A DNA stretch of 64,000 bases from DATARH01 sp036489765 (GTDB lineage: Bacteria; Pseudomonadota; Alphaproteobacteria; ATCC43930; CGMCC-115725). Location of the stretch: positions 19,786 through 83,785 of the forward strand of contig DASXFE010000149.1 of assembly GCA_036489765.1 (NCBI GenBank), written 5' to 3'. Position numbers and translations under genes: made by a program. Within the stretch, counting starts at the first letter, position 1; the number at the start of each line of letters is the position of its first letter. Below the pieces are notes generated by a model. It made no database searches. It was not told the DNA's origin and saw only the letters and a program-made list of their open reading frames with translations. Below are positions 35,852-44,434 of this stretch, piece by piece.

Positions 35852-37275
35852 GACAGAAACCTTTCCCGCGCGGCGCGGATCTGGGCGCGCACGCGCGACG
35901 GCGCGGTGCCGCCATAGCTCGCCCGGCTTTCGACCGAGCGGTCGAGCGTGATCGTATCGAAGACGGCGTCGGTAATGAGGGGCTCGATCGCCTGCATCTC
36001 GCGCAGCGGCAGTTCCTCCAGCGTGCAGCCTCGCTTCTCGGCGGCCTTGACGATCGCGCCGGTGATGTGGTGGGCGCGGCGGAACGGCAGCCCCAACGCG
36101 CGCACCAGCCAGTCGGCGAGGTCGGTCGCAGTGCTGTAGCCGCGCCCGGCGGCGGCGCGCAGCCGCTCGCGGTTGGGGCGCATGTCGCGCACCATCCCGG
36201 CGATCGCGGCGAGGCATAGTTCGAGCGCGTCGGCCGCCTCGAACACCGGCACCTTGTCTTCCTGCATATCCTTTTGATAGGCGAGCGGCAGGCCTTTCAT
36301 CACGGTCAGCAGCGAGACCAGCGAGCCGTTGAGCCGCCCGGTCTTGGCGCGCACGAGCTCGGCGGCGTCCGGGTTGCGCTTTTGCGGCATGATCGAGCTG
36401 CCGGTCGTGAACGCGTCGCTCAGCGCGATGTAGCCGTACCCGTCGCTCGCCCACAGCACGATCTCCTCGGCCATGCGCGACAGATGCGTGCCGCACAGCG
36501 ACGCGGCGCCCAGGAACTCGATCGCGAAATCCCGGTCCGACACCGCATCGAGCGAATTCGCCGCCGGCCGGTCGAAGCCGAGCGCGGCCGAGGTCGCCTC
36601 GCGGTCGATCGGGAACGCGGTGCCGGCAAGCGCTGCGGCGCCGAGCGGATTTTCGTTGAGCCGCCGCCGGCAATCGGCAAACCGGCCGCGGTCGCGCCCC
36701 AGCATCTCGACATAGGCCAGGAGGTGGTGGCCGAAGGTCACCGGCTGCGCGATCTGCAGATGGGTGAAGCCGGGCATCACGGCGTCGGCATGCGCCTCGG
36801 CCTGGTCGATGAGGGCGGCCTGCGTGTCTCTCAGTGCCGCTTCGGCACGGTCGATCGCGTCGCGCACCCAGAGCCGGAAATCCAGCGCGACCTGGTCGTT
36901 GCGCGAGCGCGCCGTGTGCAGCCTCCCCGCCGCCGGCCCGATCAACTCGGCAAGCCGCGCCTCGATATTGAGGTGGATGTCCTCGTTTTCCTCGCGGAAG
37001 ACAAACTCGCCCCGCTCGATCTCCTCGCGGATCTGCTCCAGCCCCTTCGCGATCGCGGCGCCATCCTCGGCCGCGACGATCTTCTGCGCGACCAGCATGC
37101 GGCAATGCGCCAGCGACCCCCTGATGTCTTCGGCGTATAAGCGCCTGTCGAAATCGATCGAGACGTTGATGGCGCGCATGATCGCGGCAGGGCCGGCGGC
37201 GAAACGGCCGCCCCACATCGCGTTGGCCGGAGGGTCGGGATGACCCTCGGTCAGCTCCGGCTTTTCGCGGGCCAT
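35848..37275 (-). CDS. argH: Argininosuccinate lyase
   Basis: A 475-residue enzyme that splits argininosuccinate to arginine and fumarate. The family signature GSSIMPQKRNPD lies near residue 305, with HTARSRNDQVALDFRLW near 118 and GFTHLQIAQPVTFGHHLLAY near 170 (catalytic His). The ATG at 37275 overlaps the divergent tlpA-like gene by 36 bp. An internal ATG at 37218, giving MWGGRF as the start, would remove the overlap and is also possible. First gene of the arg-lys operon. Confidence 0.96.
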   Translation of the reverse strand: MAREKPELTEGHPDPPANAMWGGRFAAGPAAIMRAINVSIDFDRRLYAEDIRGSLAHCRMLVAQKIVAAEDGAAIAKGLEQIREEIERGEFVFREENEDIHLNIEARLAELIGPAAGRLHTARSRNDQVALDFRLWVRDAIDRAEAALRDTQAALIDQAEAHADAVMPGFTHLQIAQPVTFGHHLLAYVEMLGRDRGRFADCRRRLNENPLGAAALAGTAFPIDREATSAALGFDRPAANSLDAVSDRDFAIEFLGAASLCGTHLSRMAEEIVLWASDGYGYIALSDAFTTGSSIMPQKRNPDAAELVRAKTGRLNGSLVSLLTVMKGLPLAYQKDMQEDKVPVFEAADALELCLAAIAGMVRDMRPNRERLRAAAGRGYSTATDLADWLVRALGLPFRRAHHITGAIVKAAEKRGCTLEELPLREMQAIEPLITDAVFDTITLDRSVESRASYGGTAPSRVRAQIRAARERFLS

Positions 37276-37794
37276 GCGGCGGTTGCGCTCCTCGTCGCCT
37301 TGTCGGCTGGCGCCGCCCTGGCCCAGTCCGATGACATCAAGCTCGGCGAGTTTATCGCTGAGAGCCCGCCGCAGCCAGCACCGGCGATCTCGTTCACCGA
37401 CATGGCCGGACATGCCGTCTCGCTGGCCGATTTCAAGGGAAGCGCGACGCTCGTCAATCTGTGGGCGACGTGGTGCCAGCCGTGCCTCAAGGAGATGCCG
37501 TCGCTCATCCGCTTCCAGGTGAAGGAGGGCACCGCGCTCAAGGTCATCGCGCTCTCCGAGGACATCGGCGGCGGCGACAAGGTCAAGGCCTTTGTCGACA
37601 AGCACGACCTCGGCAAATTACCGATCTACCTCGACCCGAAGAGTGCGGCCCTGCACGCGTTCGAATTGCGCGGCCTGCCGACCAGCGTCCTCGTCGGCAA
37701 GGACGGCAAGGTGCTCGGCAAGATCGAGGGCGAGGCGGATTGGGACAGCGACAAGATCGCCGCCGCGATCAAACCCCTGCTGCCCCCCAACTGA
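37240..37794 (+). CDS. TlpA-type exported thioredoxin-fold protein
   Basis: A 184-residue protein with a signal peptide (AAVALLVALSAGAALAQ) and a thioredoxin-like domain. The redox motif W-C-Q-P-C lies in LVNLWATWCQPCLKEMPSL near residue 75, and the cis-Pro loop is GLPTSVLVG. TlpA-like proteins reduce periplasmic disulfides, for example for cytochrome or copper-site assembly. GGAGGG precedes the ATG at 37240. It overlaps argH divergently; pairing of tlpA with argH is common in this group. Confidence 0.92.
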   Translation: MTLGQLRLFAGHAAVALLVALSAGAALAQSDDIKLGEFIAESPPQPAPAISFTDMAGHAVSLADFKGSATLVNLWATWCQPCLKEMPSLIRFQVKEGTALKVIALSEDIGGGDKVKAFVDKHDLGKLPIYLDPKSAALHAFELRGLPTSVLVGKDGKVLGKIEGEADWDSDKIAAAIKPLLPPN

Positions 37795-37795
37795 T

Positions 37796-38458
37796 TTACG
37801 ACGGGCCGAGCCGCGACACGAGGAACCGCCCGGCGCGCGTCAGGCCGTCCTGGTCGATCGAGTGCCCCATGCCGGGGCAGGACAAGGTCTCGACCGGCAC
37901 GTCGTTCTCTTTCAGGGCCGCCTCGGCATTGGCTAGCGAGTCGTAGGGCACGACGGGATCGTCGGTGCCGTGCACGAGCAGCACCGGCGGGCGCGAGCGG
38001 ATCTCGGTCTTGAGCAATTCGCGCCCGATCAGCCGCCCGGAAAACCCGACAATCCCGGCAAACGCCTTCGCGCGCCGGAACCCGACGTAGAGTGACATCA
38101 TCGTCCCTTGCGAGAAGCCGACGAGGGCGGCCTGGCTCTCGTCGAGCCCGCGCGACGAGAGCGCCTCGTCGATGAACGCGTCGAGGACCGGCGCCGACGC
38201 CTTTACCCCCGCGAGCACAGTCCCCGGCGAGCGGTCCTGCACGCTGAACCACTGATAGCCATAGGGCGCCATGTCGCACGGAAACGGCGCATTCGGCGAC
38301 ACGAACTCGGCATCGGGCAGGGCCGGCGCCCAGTACGGCGCGAGCCCGATCAGATCATTCCCGTCGGCCCCCAGCCCGTGCAACAGGATCACCAGCTTCG
38401 CCGCCTTCCCGCCATTCGCGGGTGGATGCGACGGCCCGGAAAGCTGCATGCCGATCAT
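37796..38458 (-). CDS. Carboxylesterase/phospholipase (alpha/beta hydrolase)
   Basis: A 220-residue serine hydrolase of the acyl-protein thioesterase/YpfH type. The oxyanion loop is LVILLHGLGADGNDL near residue 22, the nucleophile elbow G-F-S-Q-G is near 116, the acid Asp lies in HGTDDPVVPY near 165, and the His in CPGMGHSID near 198. It probably hydrolyses short acyl esters or lysophospholipids. GGAGACC supports the ATG at 38458. It converges on tlpA with one base between the stops. Confidence 0.9.
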   Translation of the reverse strand: MIGMQLSGPSHPPANGGKAAKLVILLHGLGADGNDLIGLAPYWAPALPDAEFVSPNAPFPCDMAPYGYQWFSVQDRSPGTVLAGVKASAPVLDAFIDEALSSRGLDESQAALVGFSQGTMMSLYVGFRRAKAFAGIVGFSGRLIGRELLKTEIRSRPPVLLVHGTDDPVVPYDSLANAEAALKENDVPVETLSCPGMGHSIDQDGLTRAGRFLVSRLGPS

Positions 38459-38575
38459 CTCGGGTCTCCTGAAACGGTGCCGCACAGGCATAGCCGATCG
38501 GAGCAGGTGGTGTCACGAAGGGCGGAAAATATCTTCCGGCAATCGGGACAGGCACGCGCTATGGTCGTGGCAATT

Positions 38576-38950
38576 ATGGAGCCGCTATCCGCAGCCGACG
38601 TTGAAATCGATTTGGACGATGGTGCGTGCGAGGGCGTGATCGTATCCGGCAAGATCGTCATGCCTTTTGGCACTTTGATCCTGATGGCCGTGGTCGAACG
38701 TTTCGATGATGAACTTGTGCTTTCGGGGCTCCATATGCACGGAGAGAATCTGCGCCCAAACGCGCTCGGGACGGCGCGACTGAGGCAGGTTGCTCTCGCT
38801 GTCGCGGAGAGACTGGATGTCAAAGCTATCACCATTGGTGGAGCGGCTCGTACAACGGGGGCAGGGTACGCGTGGTGCGGGAGGAAGGGTTCCTCGTCCC
38901 ATCCGGTTCGCCCGCCCGCTATCGTCTCAGCGCTGAAGCCGGTTTCGTGA
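38576..38950 (+). CDS. Small conserved-looking protein of unknown function
   Basis: A 124-residue acidic protein beginning MEPLSAADVEIDLDDGACEG, with beta-strand/helix alternation to about residue 95 (VAERLDVKAITIGGAARTTGA). An ATG at 38561 in frame is an alternative start. The last ~30 residues (Ser/Pro/Arg-rich) look unlike the rest. One base fewer in the GGGGG run near 38858 would instead give a C-terminus ending in R-P-I-R-F, so a natural or sequencing frameshift is possible. The function is not recognised. The next gene starts within its stop (GTGA). Confidence 0.5.
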   Translation: MEPLSAADVEIDLDDGACEGVIVSGKIVMPFGTLILMAVVERFDDELVLSGLHMHGENLRPNALGTARLRQVALAVAERLDVKAITIGGAARTTGAGYAWCGRKGSSSHPVRPPAIVSALKPVS

Positions 38951-39171
38951 GGTCGGTATTTGCCGCCCGGATCCTGGCTCGGCGGCATGTCCGCATTGCC
39001 GTCGCGAAAGAAGCCGTCGAGCGCCTGCTCGTCCGCGGGGACGCCGTGGTGGATGTGCCGATGGTCGAGGATACCGAGGTGTTCGAGCGTGAGCTTGCCG
39101 ATTTGCACGTCCGCGCCGAAGGGGTCGAGGCCGAATTGGTGACCGCCGACGAGCGCTCGGAGCGGCGATAG
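38947..39171 (+). CDS. Small hypothetical protein
   Basis: A 74-residue frame beginning RSVFAARILARRHVRIAVAKEAVERL and ending acidic (VFERELADLHVRAEGVEAEL). The GTG start overlaps the previous stop, and third-position GC is high as in real genes of this genome. The frame is open back to 38872, so the true start could be upstream. Five bases separate it from gluQ. No family is recognised; the arrangement of two small coupled genes invites a toxin-antitoxin idea, but no motif supports it. Confidence 0.4.
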   Translation: MRSVFAARILARRHVRIAVAKEAVERLLVRGDAVVDVPMVEDTEVFERELADLHVRAEGVEAELVTADERSERR

Positions 39172-39176
39172 CCGAA

Positions 39177-40058
39177 TTGCCCGATCCCGTCGTCGCCCGT
39201 TTCGCGCCGAGCCCGACCGGGTATCTGCATCTCGGGCATGCTCGGTCGGCCTTCGAGGGGTGGCGGGCGGCGCGCGAGGGTGGCGGGAGGTTTCTCGTTC
39301 GGCTCGAGGACATCGACCGGGGGCGGTGCCGGGCGGAGTTTGCCGCGGCAATCCTTGAGGATCTGGACTGGCTCGGGCTCGGGTGGGACGGGGCGGTCCG
39401 GCGGCAATCCGCGCATCTCGGCGATTACCGGGCGGCGCTGGACCGGCTTGAGGCGATGGGGCTGTTGTATCCCTGTTTCTGCACGCGGCGGGATATCCAG
39501 GCCGAGATCGCGTGGGCCGGCGGGGCGCCGCAGGGAGAACTGGGGGCGCCCTATCCCGGAATGTGCCGGCACCTTTCCGCGGAAGAAAGGGCGGAACGGC
39601 TGGCGGCGGCGAAGGACTGCGCGCTGCGGCTCGATGTTGCGGCGGCGGTGGCGCGGACGGGGCCGCTCGATTGGGTCGAGGGCGAGGGGCGGGCGCAGGT
39701 CGATCCGGCCACGCTCGGCGATGTCGTGCTGGCGCGGAAAGAGTTTCCGGCGAGCTATCACCTGGCGGTCACGGTCGACGACGCGCTGCAAGGGGTGACG
39801 CTGGTGACGCGCGGGGTCGACCTGTTCGAGGCGACGGCGATCCATCGGCTGCTGCAGGAATTGCTCAGGTTGCCGGCGCCGCGTTATCGCCACCACTCGC
39901 TCGTGACCGATGCCGCCGGCCGGCGGCTGGCGAAACGCGACCATGCGGCGACGATCCGGTCGCTGCGCGAAGCCGGGAAGACGGCAGCGGAAGTCATCGA
40001 GCTGGCACAGGGGCAGCTCCCTCTCCGCCTATTCGGGGGGAGAAGGAATTCTTCTTAA
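39177..40058 (+). CDS. gluQ: Glutamyl-Q tRNA(Asp) synthetase
   Basis: A 293-residue GluRS paralogue without an anticodon-binding domain; it attaches glutamate to queuosine in tRNA-Asp. The HIGH-type motif is RFAPSPTGYLHLGHARSAF near residue 8, the zinc-site-like CFC...Y...C segment is at 100-120, and the KMSKS-like loop is RRLAKRDHA near 254. The TTG at 39177 is the likely start. The last dozen codons run through a low-complexity segment resembling repeat sequence and end 4 bp into the convergent NUDIX gene. Confidence 0.93.
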   Translation: MPDPVVARFAPSPTGYLHLGHARSAFEGWRAAREGGGRFLVRLEDIDRGRCRAEFAAAILEDLDWLGLGWDGAVRRQSAHLGDYRAALDRLEAMGLLYPCFCTRRDIQAEIAWAGGAPQGELGAPYPGMCRHLSAEERAERLAAAKDCALRLDVAAAVARTGPLDWVEGEGRAQVDPATLGDVVLARKEFPASYHLAVTVDDALQGVTLVTRGVDLFEATAIHRLLQELLRLPAPRYRHHSLVTDAAGRRLAKRDHAATIRSLREAGKTAAEVIELAQGQLPLRLFGGRRNSS

Positions 40059-40906
40059 TCCATCGGGCGGTGAAGCCCGTTGGCGACGTCGAGATAGCCG
40101 GGTTCGTCGGGCTTTAGCAGGCCGTGGCGGAGGGCGAAATCGAGGATCACGAGGTTGACGTTGAACTTGAAGTCATCGGTCGTGCGGATGCGCTCGAGCA
40201 CGGTGTCGACCGGCATCAATTCGAACCGCACGATCTCGCCGTCGCGGTTGTGCGGGGTGAAGTCGGGCGGTACGGCGAGGTCGTAGACGAACATTACGTC
40301 GTCGCGGATGCCGGTCCGGGTTTCCATGCGATAGCTCATCGCCCCGACCGGGATCGCGCGGGCGATGACACCGAGCGGGATCGCCGCCTCTTCGTCGGCT
40401 TCCTTGACGAGGGTCGCGTGCGCGCCGTGCCCGTTGCCGATGCCGCCGGCGACGAGGTTGTCGAGCTTGTTGGGGTCGACGCGCTTGTCGGGGGCGCGCT
40501 GGCCGATCCATAGCGACAGCCGGCCGCCGCCGTCGCGATAGCCATTGAGGTGGACGCCATAGGCGCGCACGCCGAAAAACGGCACCGCGCCCCGATCGAC
40601 GCGAAAGATCGGCTTGTCGCCCCAGCGCGCCATGACGTCGAACGTCTCGTTGCGCACCTTCGGCACGCGCCCGTCGGCGACGAGCGCCTCGACGACCTCG
40701 TCGACGGCCGCGCTGATCGCGTCGGCGCCGCCGGTCGCGCGCAGCACGATGCGCTCGGCCTCGACGCCGAATACCTTGGGAAACCGGGCCAGCACCGCGG
40801 CGTTGTCTCGCCGCACCCAGCCGACCCGCGTCTCGCCCGCGACGAGCGGCACCACCCGCGCCGGATCGTAGTTGTTGCAACGGGCGATGTGGTCGGCGAA
40901 GGACAT
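40055..40906 (-). CDS. NUDIX hydrolase with DUF4743 N-terminal domain
   Basis: A 283-residue protein. Residues 1-120 resemble the DUF4743 domain found in front of Tnr3/TPK-type NUDIX proteins (FADHIARCNNYDPARVVPLVAGETRVGWV). The NUDIX part contains LDNLVAGGIGNGHGAHATLVKEADEEA, matching the G-x5-E-x7-REUxEE box loosely, with K-E-A-D-E-E-A in place of the usual REL-x-EE. Relatives act on thiamine derivative diphosphates (oxy- and oxothiamine) or are uncharacterised. It overlaps the gluQ stop by 4 bp. Confidence 0.86.
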   Translation of the reverse strand: MSFADHIARCNNYDPARVVPLVAGETRVGWVRRDNAAVLARFPKVFGVEAERIVLRATGGADAISAAVDEVVEALVADGRVPKVRNETFDVMARWGDKPIFRVDRGAVPFFGVRAYGVHLNGYRDGGGRLSLWIGQRAPDKRVDPNKLDNLVAGGIGNGHGAHATLVKEADEEAAIPLGVIARAIPVGAMSYRMETRTGIRDDVMFVYDLAVPPDFTPHNRDGEIVRFELMPVDTVLERIRTTDDFKFNVNLVILDFALRHGLLKPDEPGYLDVANGLHRPMD

Positions 40907-40912
40907 AAACGC

Positions 40913-41209
40913 TCAATCGCTCGCGGTCAGCACCGTGTCAACGCCGACGATCTGCCTTATGCACCGGGCGATGTAATCGACCGTGTCCCGCTCGACCCCG
41001 GCGATGCGGATCTCGATCGACAGCGCCGTGTCGGACACCGCACTGTGCCAGAAACCCGGCACCAGCCCGCGCTTCGCGAACAGTTCCATGACGCGCGGCA
41101 TCACGCCCGGCTCGGCGCGGGCCTGGACGGCAAAGTGAGCGGAGGGAGAAAAATTCGCGTCCGGGTTCGCTGCGGGGACGTTAGCAGCGAGGGACAGGGA
41201 GGACGACAT
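40913..41209 (-). CDS. ACT-domain-like small protein
   Basis: A 98-residue protein. After a Ser/Ala-rich start of about 30 residues, HFAVQARAEPGVMPRVMELFAKRGLVP reads as the first half of an ACT regulatory domain, with LSIEIRIAGVERDTVDYIARCIRQIVGV as the second. ACT domains bind amino acids; stand-alone copies are regulatory subunits or of unknown function. The ATG at 41209 has GGAG upstream. The gene lies 6 bp downstream of the NUDIX start in the other direction, so it may be the leader gene of a two-gene unit. Confidence 0.72.
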   Translation of the reverse strand: MSSSLSLAANVPAANPDANFSPSAHFAVQARAEPGVMPRVMELFAKRGLVPGFWHSAVSDTALSIEIRIAGVERDTVDYIARCIRQIVGVDTVLTASD

Positions 41210-41426
41210 CGACACACTCCTCGGCAATATAGCGACGAATCAGCACGGCCCGAGCCTCGGTAAGGCTCGGGTGGCTAATTCGCCGGATGCCGGCAGGATG
41301 TGCCCGGTACGTCATGTCGGGCGGTGTATCCCTGTGCCTCGTCCTCGTCAAGGCGCGGCCCCGCATCGTGGCATTGTTATTCCGCGCGGGCTGGCCTAAA
41401 CCACCTTAAGCAACCGGAGATTTATC

Positions 41427-41648
41427 ATGACGCCGATACGGATCGCCGCGCTGGCCGCCCTCTGCATCGGCGTCATGGGCTGCGACTGGGGCGGGCCGCC
41501 GCAGCGAGCCAGCGATATCCAGAACCTGCACGGGATCAGCGACGACATCTCGGCCACGACGATGACCGATTCCGACCGCCGCTGGGCGCACGACCCCAAC
41601 GACGCCACGACGCTGCCGAACAATTACGAGACCCACGACATTCCGTAG
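41427..41648 (+). CDS. Small lipoprotein
   Basis: A 73-residue exported lipoprotein. The lipobox I-G-V-M-G-C puts the lipidated Cys at residue 19. The remainder is hydrophilic and rich in Asp, Asn and Thr (SDDISATTMTDSDRRWAHDPND). GGAG is eight bases before the ATG. No family is recognised and no function can be inferred. Confidence 0.7.
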   Translation: MTPIRIAALAALCIGVMGCDWGGPPQRASDIQNLHGISDDISATTMTDSDRRWAHDPNDATTLPNNYETHDIP

Positions 41649-41764
41649 GGCGGACAAGCAGGCCGCAATCCCCCGGTCTTTCGGCTGCCGCTTCCTCGCC
41701 CGCGGCGCAGTGCGCAGCGCTTTTCCACCCTGCCGCTCTCGCCCGGCGCTATGATCGGCGGACG

Positions 41765-41956
41765 ATGAGAGTTTTCCTGACCGTCCTTTTGTGCCTCGCG
41801 CTCGCCGGAGTGCTGGCGATCCTCGGCGCCGGCCTCGTGACGATCGTGCGCGGCGGCAACCCGCAGCGTTCGAACAAGCTGATGCAGGCCCGGGTGATCA
41901 TGCAGGCGGTTGCGCTCGTGATCCTCGGGCTCCTGATGATGCTGGCGAACCGCTGA
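41765..41956 (+). CDS. Twin-helix (HIG1-like) small membrane protein
   Basis: A 63-residue protein with two membrane helices (VFLTVLLCLALAGVLAILGAGLVTI and AVALVILGLLMMLA) joined by a short basic loop containing RGGNPQRSNKLMQARVIMQ. That loop pattern marks the HIG1-domain/twin transmembrane helix family of alphaproteobacteria, related to mitochondrial respiratory supercomplex factors. It lies 7 bp before the cobalamin adenosyltransferase gene, a pairing seen in many alphaproteobacteria, often with etfBA downstream. Confidence 0.85.
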   Translation: MRVFLTVLLCLALAGVLAILGAGLVTIVRGGNPQRSNKLMQARVIMQAVALVILGLLMMLANR

Positions 41957-41963
41957 CCCCGCG

Positions 41964-42527
41964 ATGGTACGGCTCACCAAGATCTATACGCGCGGCGGCG
42001 ACAAGGGGCTGACCTCGCTCGGTGACGGCACGCGGGTGCCCAAGCAATCGCTGCGGGTCGAGGCTTACGGCACGGTCGACGAGGCGAATGCCGCGCTCGG
42101 GCTCGCCCGGCTGCACACGGCGGGCGACGACGACGCGATGCTCGGCCGCATCCAGAACGAGCTCTTCGATCTCGGCGCCGACCTGTGCACGCCAGAGGAC
42201 GGAAGCCGCGCCGCCGGGGCCTTGCGCGTGCTGCCGTCTCAGGTAAAGCGGCTCGAAACCGAGATCGACCGGATGAACAAGGAGCTGCAGCCGCTCAACT
42301 CGTTCATCCTGTCGGGCGGCAGCCCGGCCGCGGCCCATCTTCACCTCGCCCGCACGGTTACCCGCCGCGCCGAGCGGCTCGTCGCGGCCCTGGCGGCCGA
42401 GGAGAAAGTCAATCCCGAGGCGCTCAAATACCTGAACCGCCTCTCCGATCACCTGTTCGTGCTGGCTAGAAGGGTCAACGATAACGGCGCCGCCGATGTG
42501 CTATGGCAGCCCGGCGCGACGCGATAG
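41964..42527 (+). CDS. pduO: PduO-type cob(I)alamin adenosyltransferase
   Basis: A 187-residue enzyme that transfers the adenosyl group of ATP to cob(I)alamin, making coenzyme B12. The family start KIYTRGGDKGLTSLGDGTRVPK binds ATP. The FILSGGSPAAAHLHLARTVTRRAER block and the C-terminal YLNRLSDHLFVLARRVN also match MMAB/PduO. The product is the cofactor needed by EutBC and NrdJ in this window. It is co-directional with the HIG1-like gene upstream and an NTF2-like gene downstream. Confidence 0.95.
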   Translation: MVRLTKIYTRGGDKGLTSLGDGTRVPKQSLRVEAYGTVDEANAALGLARLHTAGDDDAMLGRIQNELFDLGADLCTPEDGSRAAGALRVLPSQVKRLETEIDRMNKELQPLNSFILSGGSPAAAHLHLARTVTRRAERLVAALAAEEKVNPEALKYLNRLSDHLFVLARRVNDNGAADVLWQPGATR

Positions 42528-42539
42528 GAGGCAAAGCGC

Positions 42540-42935
42540 ATGGTCACCCTCGAATTGATGAAGGCGATTTCGGCCGCGTTCAATGCGCGCGATGTCGAGC
42601 GGATCGTGTCGTTTTTCGCCGAGGACGGGGTGTTCTGCCTGTCGCGCGGGCCAGAGCCGGTGGGGCGGACGCTGAAGGGCAAGGCGGTCATCCGCCAGGT
42701 CCTGGCCGACCGCTTCAAGCAGATCCCGGATATGCGCTGGGAGAACGAGGAATACATCCTTGCCCCAGGGAACGACAGCAGCCGGGCGGTCTCGATCTGG
42801 ACCGTCAAGGGCAAAGGTGGTGACGGCGAGGTGCTGAACTATCAGGGCTGCGACATCTACACCTTCGGCCCCGACGACAAGATCGTGCACAAGAACACGT
42901 TCTGGAAGATCGTCGAGGCGCGGACCCTGTATTGA
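42540..42935 (+). CDS. NTF2-like/SnoaL-type protein
   Basis: A 131-residue protein with the cone-shaped NTF2 fold pattern: ISAAFNARDVERIVSFFAEDGVFCLS at the start, a GKAVIRQVLADRF helix, and a C-terminal sheet with CDIYTFGPDDKIVHKNTFWKIV. Family members include ketosteroid isomerases, polyketide cyclases and many with unknown substrates. TAGGAGG supports the ATG at 42540. Possibly an enzyme in an acyl or aromatic pathway; nothing nearby decides. Confidence 0.82.
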   Translation: MVTLELMKAISAAFNARDVERIVSFFAEDGVFCLSRGPEPVGRTLKGKAVIRQVLADRFKQIPDMRWENEEYILAPGNDSSRAVSIWTVKGKGGDGEVLNYQGCDIYTFGPDDKIVHKNTFWKIVEARTLY

Positions 42936-42948
42936 GTGGCGGCCGGTC

Positions 42949-43431
42949 CTAGATCGGAGATTTCGACCGCGCGGCAACGAATTCGCCGCCGGCCTCGGCC
43001 GTGTCGCCCAGGAAATAGGCCTCGGCATGGCGTACGGCCCAGTTCCAGGCACGCAGGCCAAAGCCCACGAGGCGGGGCATCCGGGCGCGGCAGACCGCGA
43101 CCTTGCGCACGGTTTCGGTGACGTGCCAGACGCTTGTCGTTCCGGCCGGGAAAAACGCCGAGTCGCCCGGGCCGAGCCGGCGCATCTCGTTGTTGTGGTC
43201 GGTAATCCAGACCTCCCCGGACAGGATCTGGACCGTCTCGTCGATGCTGTATTCCCAGCGGAACCGACCTTCGGTGCACGACCAGACGATCAGCCGCATC
43301 GCGGAATCGCCGGTGCGCGCGATCTCCGCGCTGCGCGCCTGCGGATTTCCCTCAAGCACCCATTCCCGCGGGAATGGCGAGGGCGCCAGGTCGAGGGTGG
43401 AAGGGTTGGCCGTCACAATGCCCAAGGTCAT
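42949..43431 (-). CDS. Cupin-domain protein
   Basis: A 160-residue single-domain cupin. The second half shows VQILSGEVWITDHN and DSAFFPAGTTSVWHV, the two cupin motifs, with a metal-ligand pattern reduced compared with dioxygenases. It resembles the DUF861 group related to ureidoglycine aminohydrolase, whose substrates are mostly unknown. It converges with the NTF2-like gene. Confidence 0.82.
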   Translation of the reverse strand: MTLGIVTANPSTLDLAPSPFPREWVLEGNPQARSAEIARTGDSAMRLIVWSCTEGRFRWEYSIDETVQILSGEVWITDHNNEMRRLGPGDSAFFPAGTTSVWHVTETVRKVAVCRARMPRLVGFGLRAWNWAVRHAEAYFLGDTAEAGGEFVAARSKSPI

Positions 43432-43628
43432 CGCCGCTCCTAACGAACTGCATCGCGTAGACGGGCGTTATCAAAGGGATGGCGCTTTAATTTTTGGTGA
43501 AAAGCGGAGGTTTTATTTGAGGCGGGACAGGGACTCGAAAAAGTTTCTCTCGTGTGGACTCTTTGGCGGGCCGGAGGCGCCTTTGCCTTGGGCCGCGGGC
43601 CGCCGGGTGCGCCGCGTCGCCTTGAACC

Positions 43629-43656
43629 TTGCCTTCACCGTGCGCGCGTGCACAAT
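43629..43656 (+). promoter_or_regulatory. Putative sigma-70-type promoter for etfBA
   Basis: TTGCCT at 43629-43634 and CACAAT at 43651-43656 are separated by 16 bp, and the etfB ATG follows 28 bp later. Each hexamer matches the consensus in four of six positions. The assignment rests on sequence only. Confidence 0.35.
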
Positions 43657-43684
43657 TCGCCGCCCAATCCGTTAGCGAGGCAAG

Positions 43685-44434
43685 ATGAAAGCGCTGGTCG
43701 CGGTCAAGCGGGTGGTCGACTACAACGTCAAGGTTCGCGTCAAGGCGGACCACACGGGCGTTGAGACCGCCAACGTCAAGATGTCGATGAACCCGTTCGA
43801 CGAGATCGCCGTCGAGGAGGCGCTGCGCCTGCGTGAGGCAGGGACCGTCGAGGAGGTCATCGTCGTGTCGCTCGGCGTCCAGCAATGCACCGAGACGATC
43901 CGCACCGGGCTCGCGATGGGCGCCGATCGCGGCGTCCTCGTGCAGACCGACGTCGAATTGCAACCGCTCGCGGTCGCGAAATTGCTCAAGGCGGTGATCG
44001 ACCAGGAAAAGCCTGAGATCGTCATCGTCGGCAAGCAGGCGATCGACGACGATTGCAACCAGACGGGCCAGATGCTCGCTGCGCTGCTCGGCTGGCCGCA
44101 GGCGACCTTTGCCTCGAAGCTGACGGTCAGCGGCGACGGCGCCGAGATCATCCGCGAGGTCGATGGCGGGCTCGAGACGATCTCGTGCAAATTGCCGCTC
44201 TTGCTGACGACCGATCTCAGACTGAATGAGCCACGCTACGCTTCGCTGCCGAACATCATGAAGGCGAAGAAGAAGCCCATCGACACGAAGACGCCGGACG
44301 AGCTGGGTGTGGATGTGACCCCGCGCCTGGTGACCTTGAAGGTCGAGGAGCCGGCGAAGCGGCAGGGCGGGGTCAAGGTGGGCTCGGTCGCCGAACTGGT
44401 CGATAAGCTGAAACTCGAGGCGCGGGTGATCTGA
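43685..44434 (+). CDS. etfB: Electron transfer flavoprotein beta subunit
   Basis: A 249-residue EtfB. With EtfA it forms a soluble FAD/AMP heterodimer that takes electrons from acyl-CoA and other dehydrogenases to ETF-ubiquinone oxidoreductase. Recognisable blocks are KALVAVKRVVDYNVKVRVK at the start, MSMNPFDEIAVEEALRL near residue 35, and the AMP-binding loop VIVGKQAIDDDCNQTGQMLAALLGWPQATF near 117. Its stop overlaps the etfA start by one base. Confidence 0.97.
   Translation: MKALVAVKRVVDYNVKVRVKADHTGVETANVKMSMNPFDEIAVEEALRLREAGTVEEVIVVSLGVQQCTETIRTGLAMGADRGVLVQTDVELQPLAVAKLLKAVIDQEKPEIVIVGKQAIDDDCNQTGQMLAALLGWPQATFASKLTVSGDGAEIIREVDGGLETISCKLPLLLTTDLRLNEPRYASLPNIMKAKKKPIDTKTPDELGVDVTPRLVTLKVEEPAKRQGGVKVGSVAELVDKLKLEARVI

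Noticed and set aside
35848..37605. 585-residue frame for argH reaching into tlpA
   Set aside because: The first 110 residues are antisense to tlpA and resemble no ArgH. The normal length starts at 37275 or 37218.
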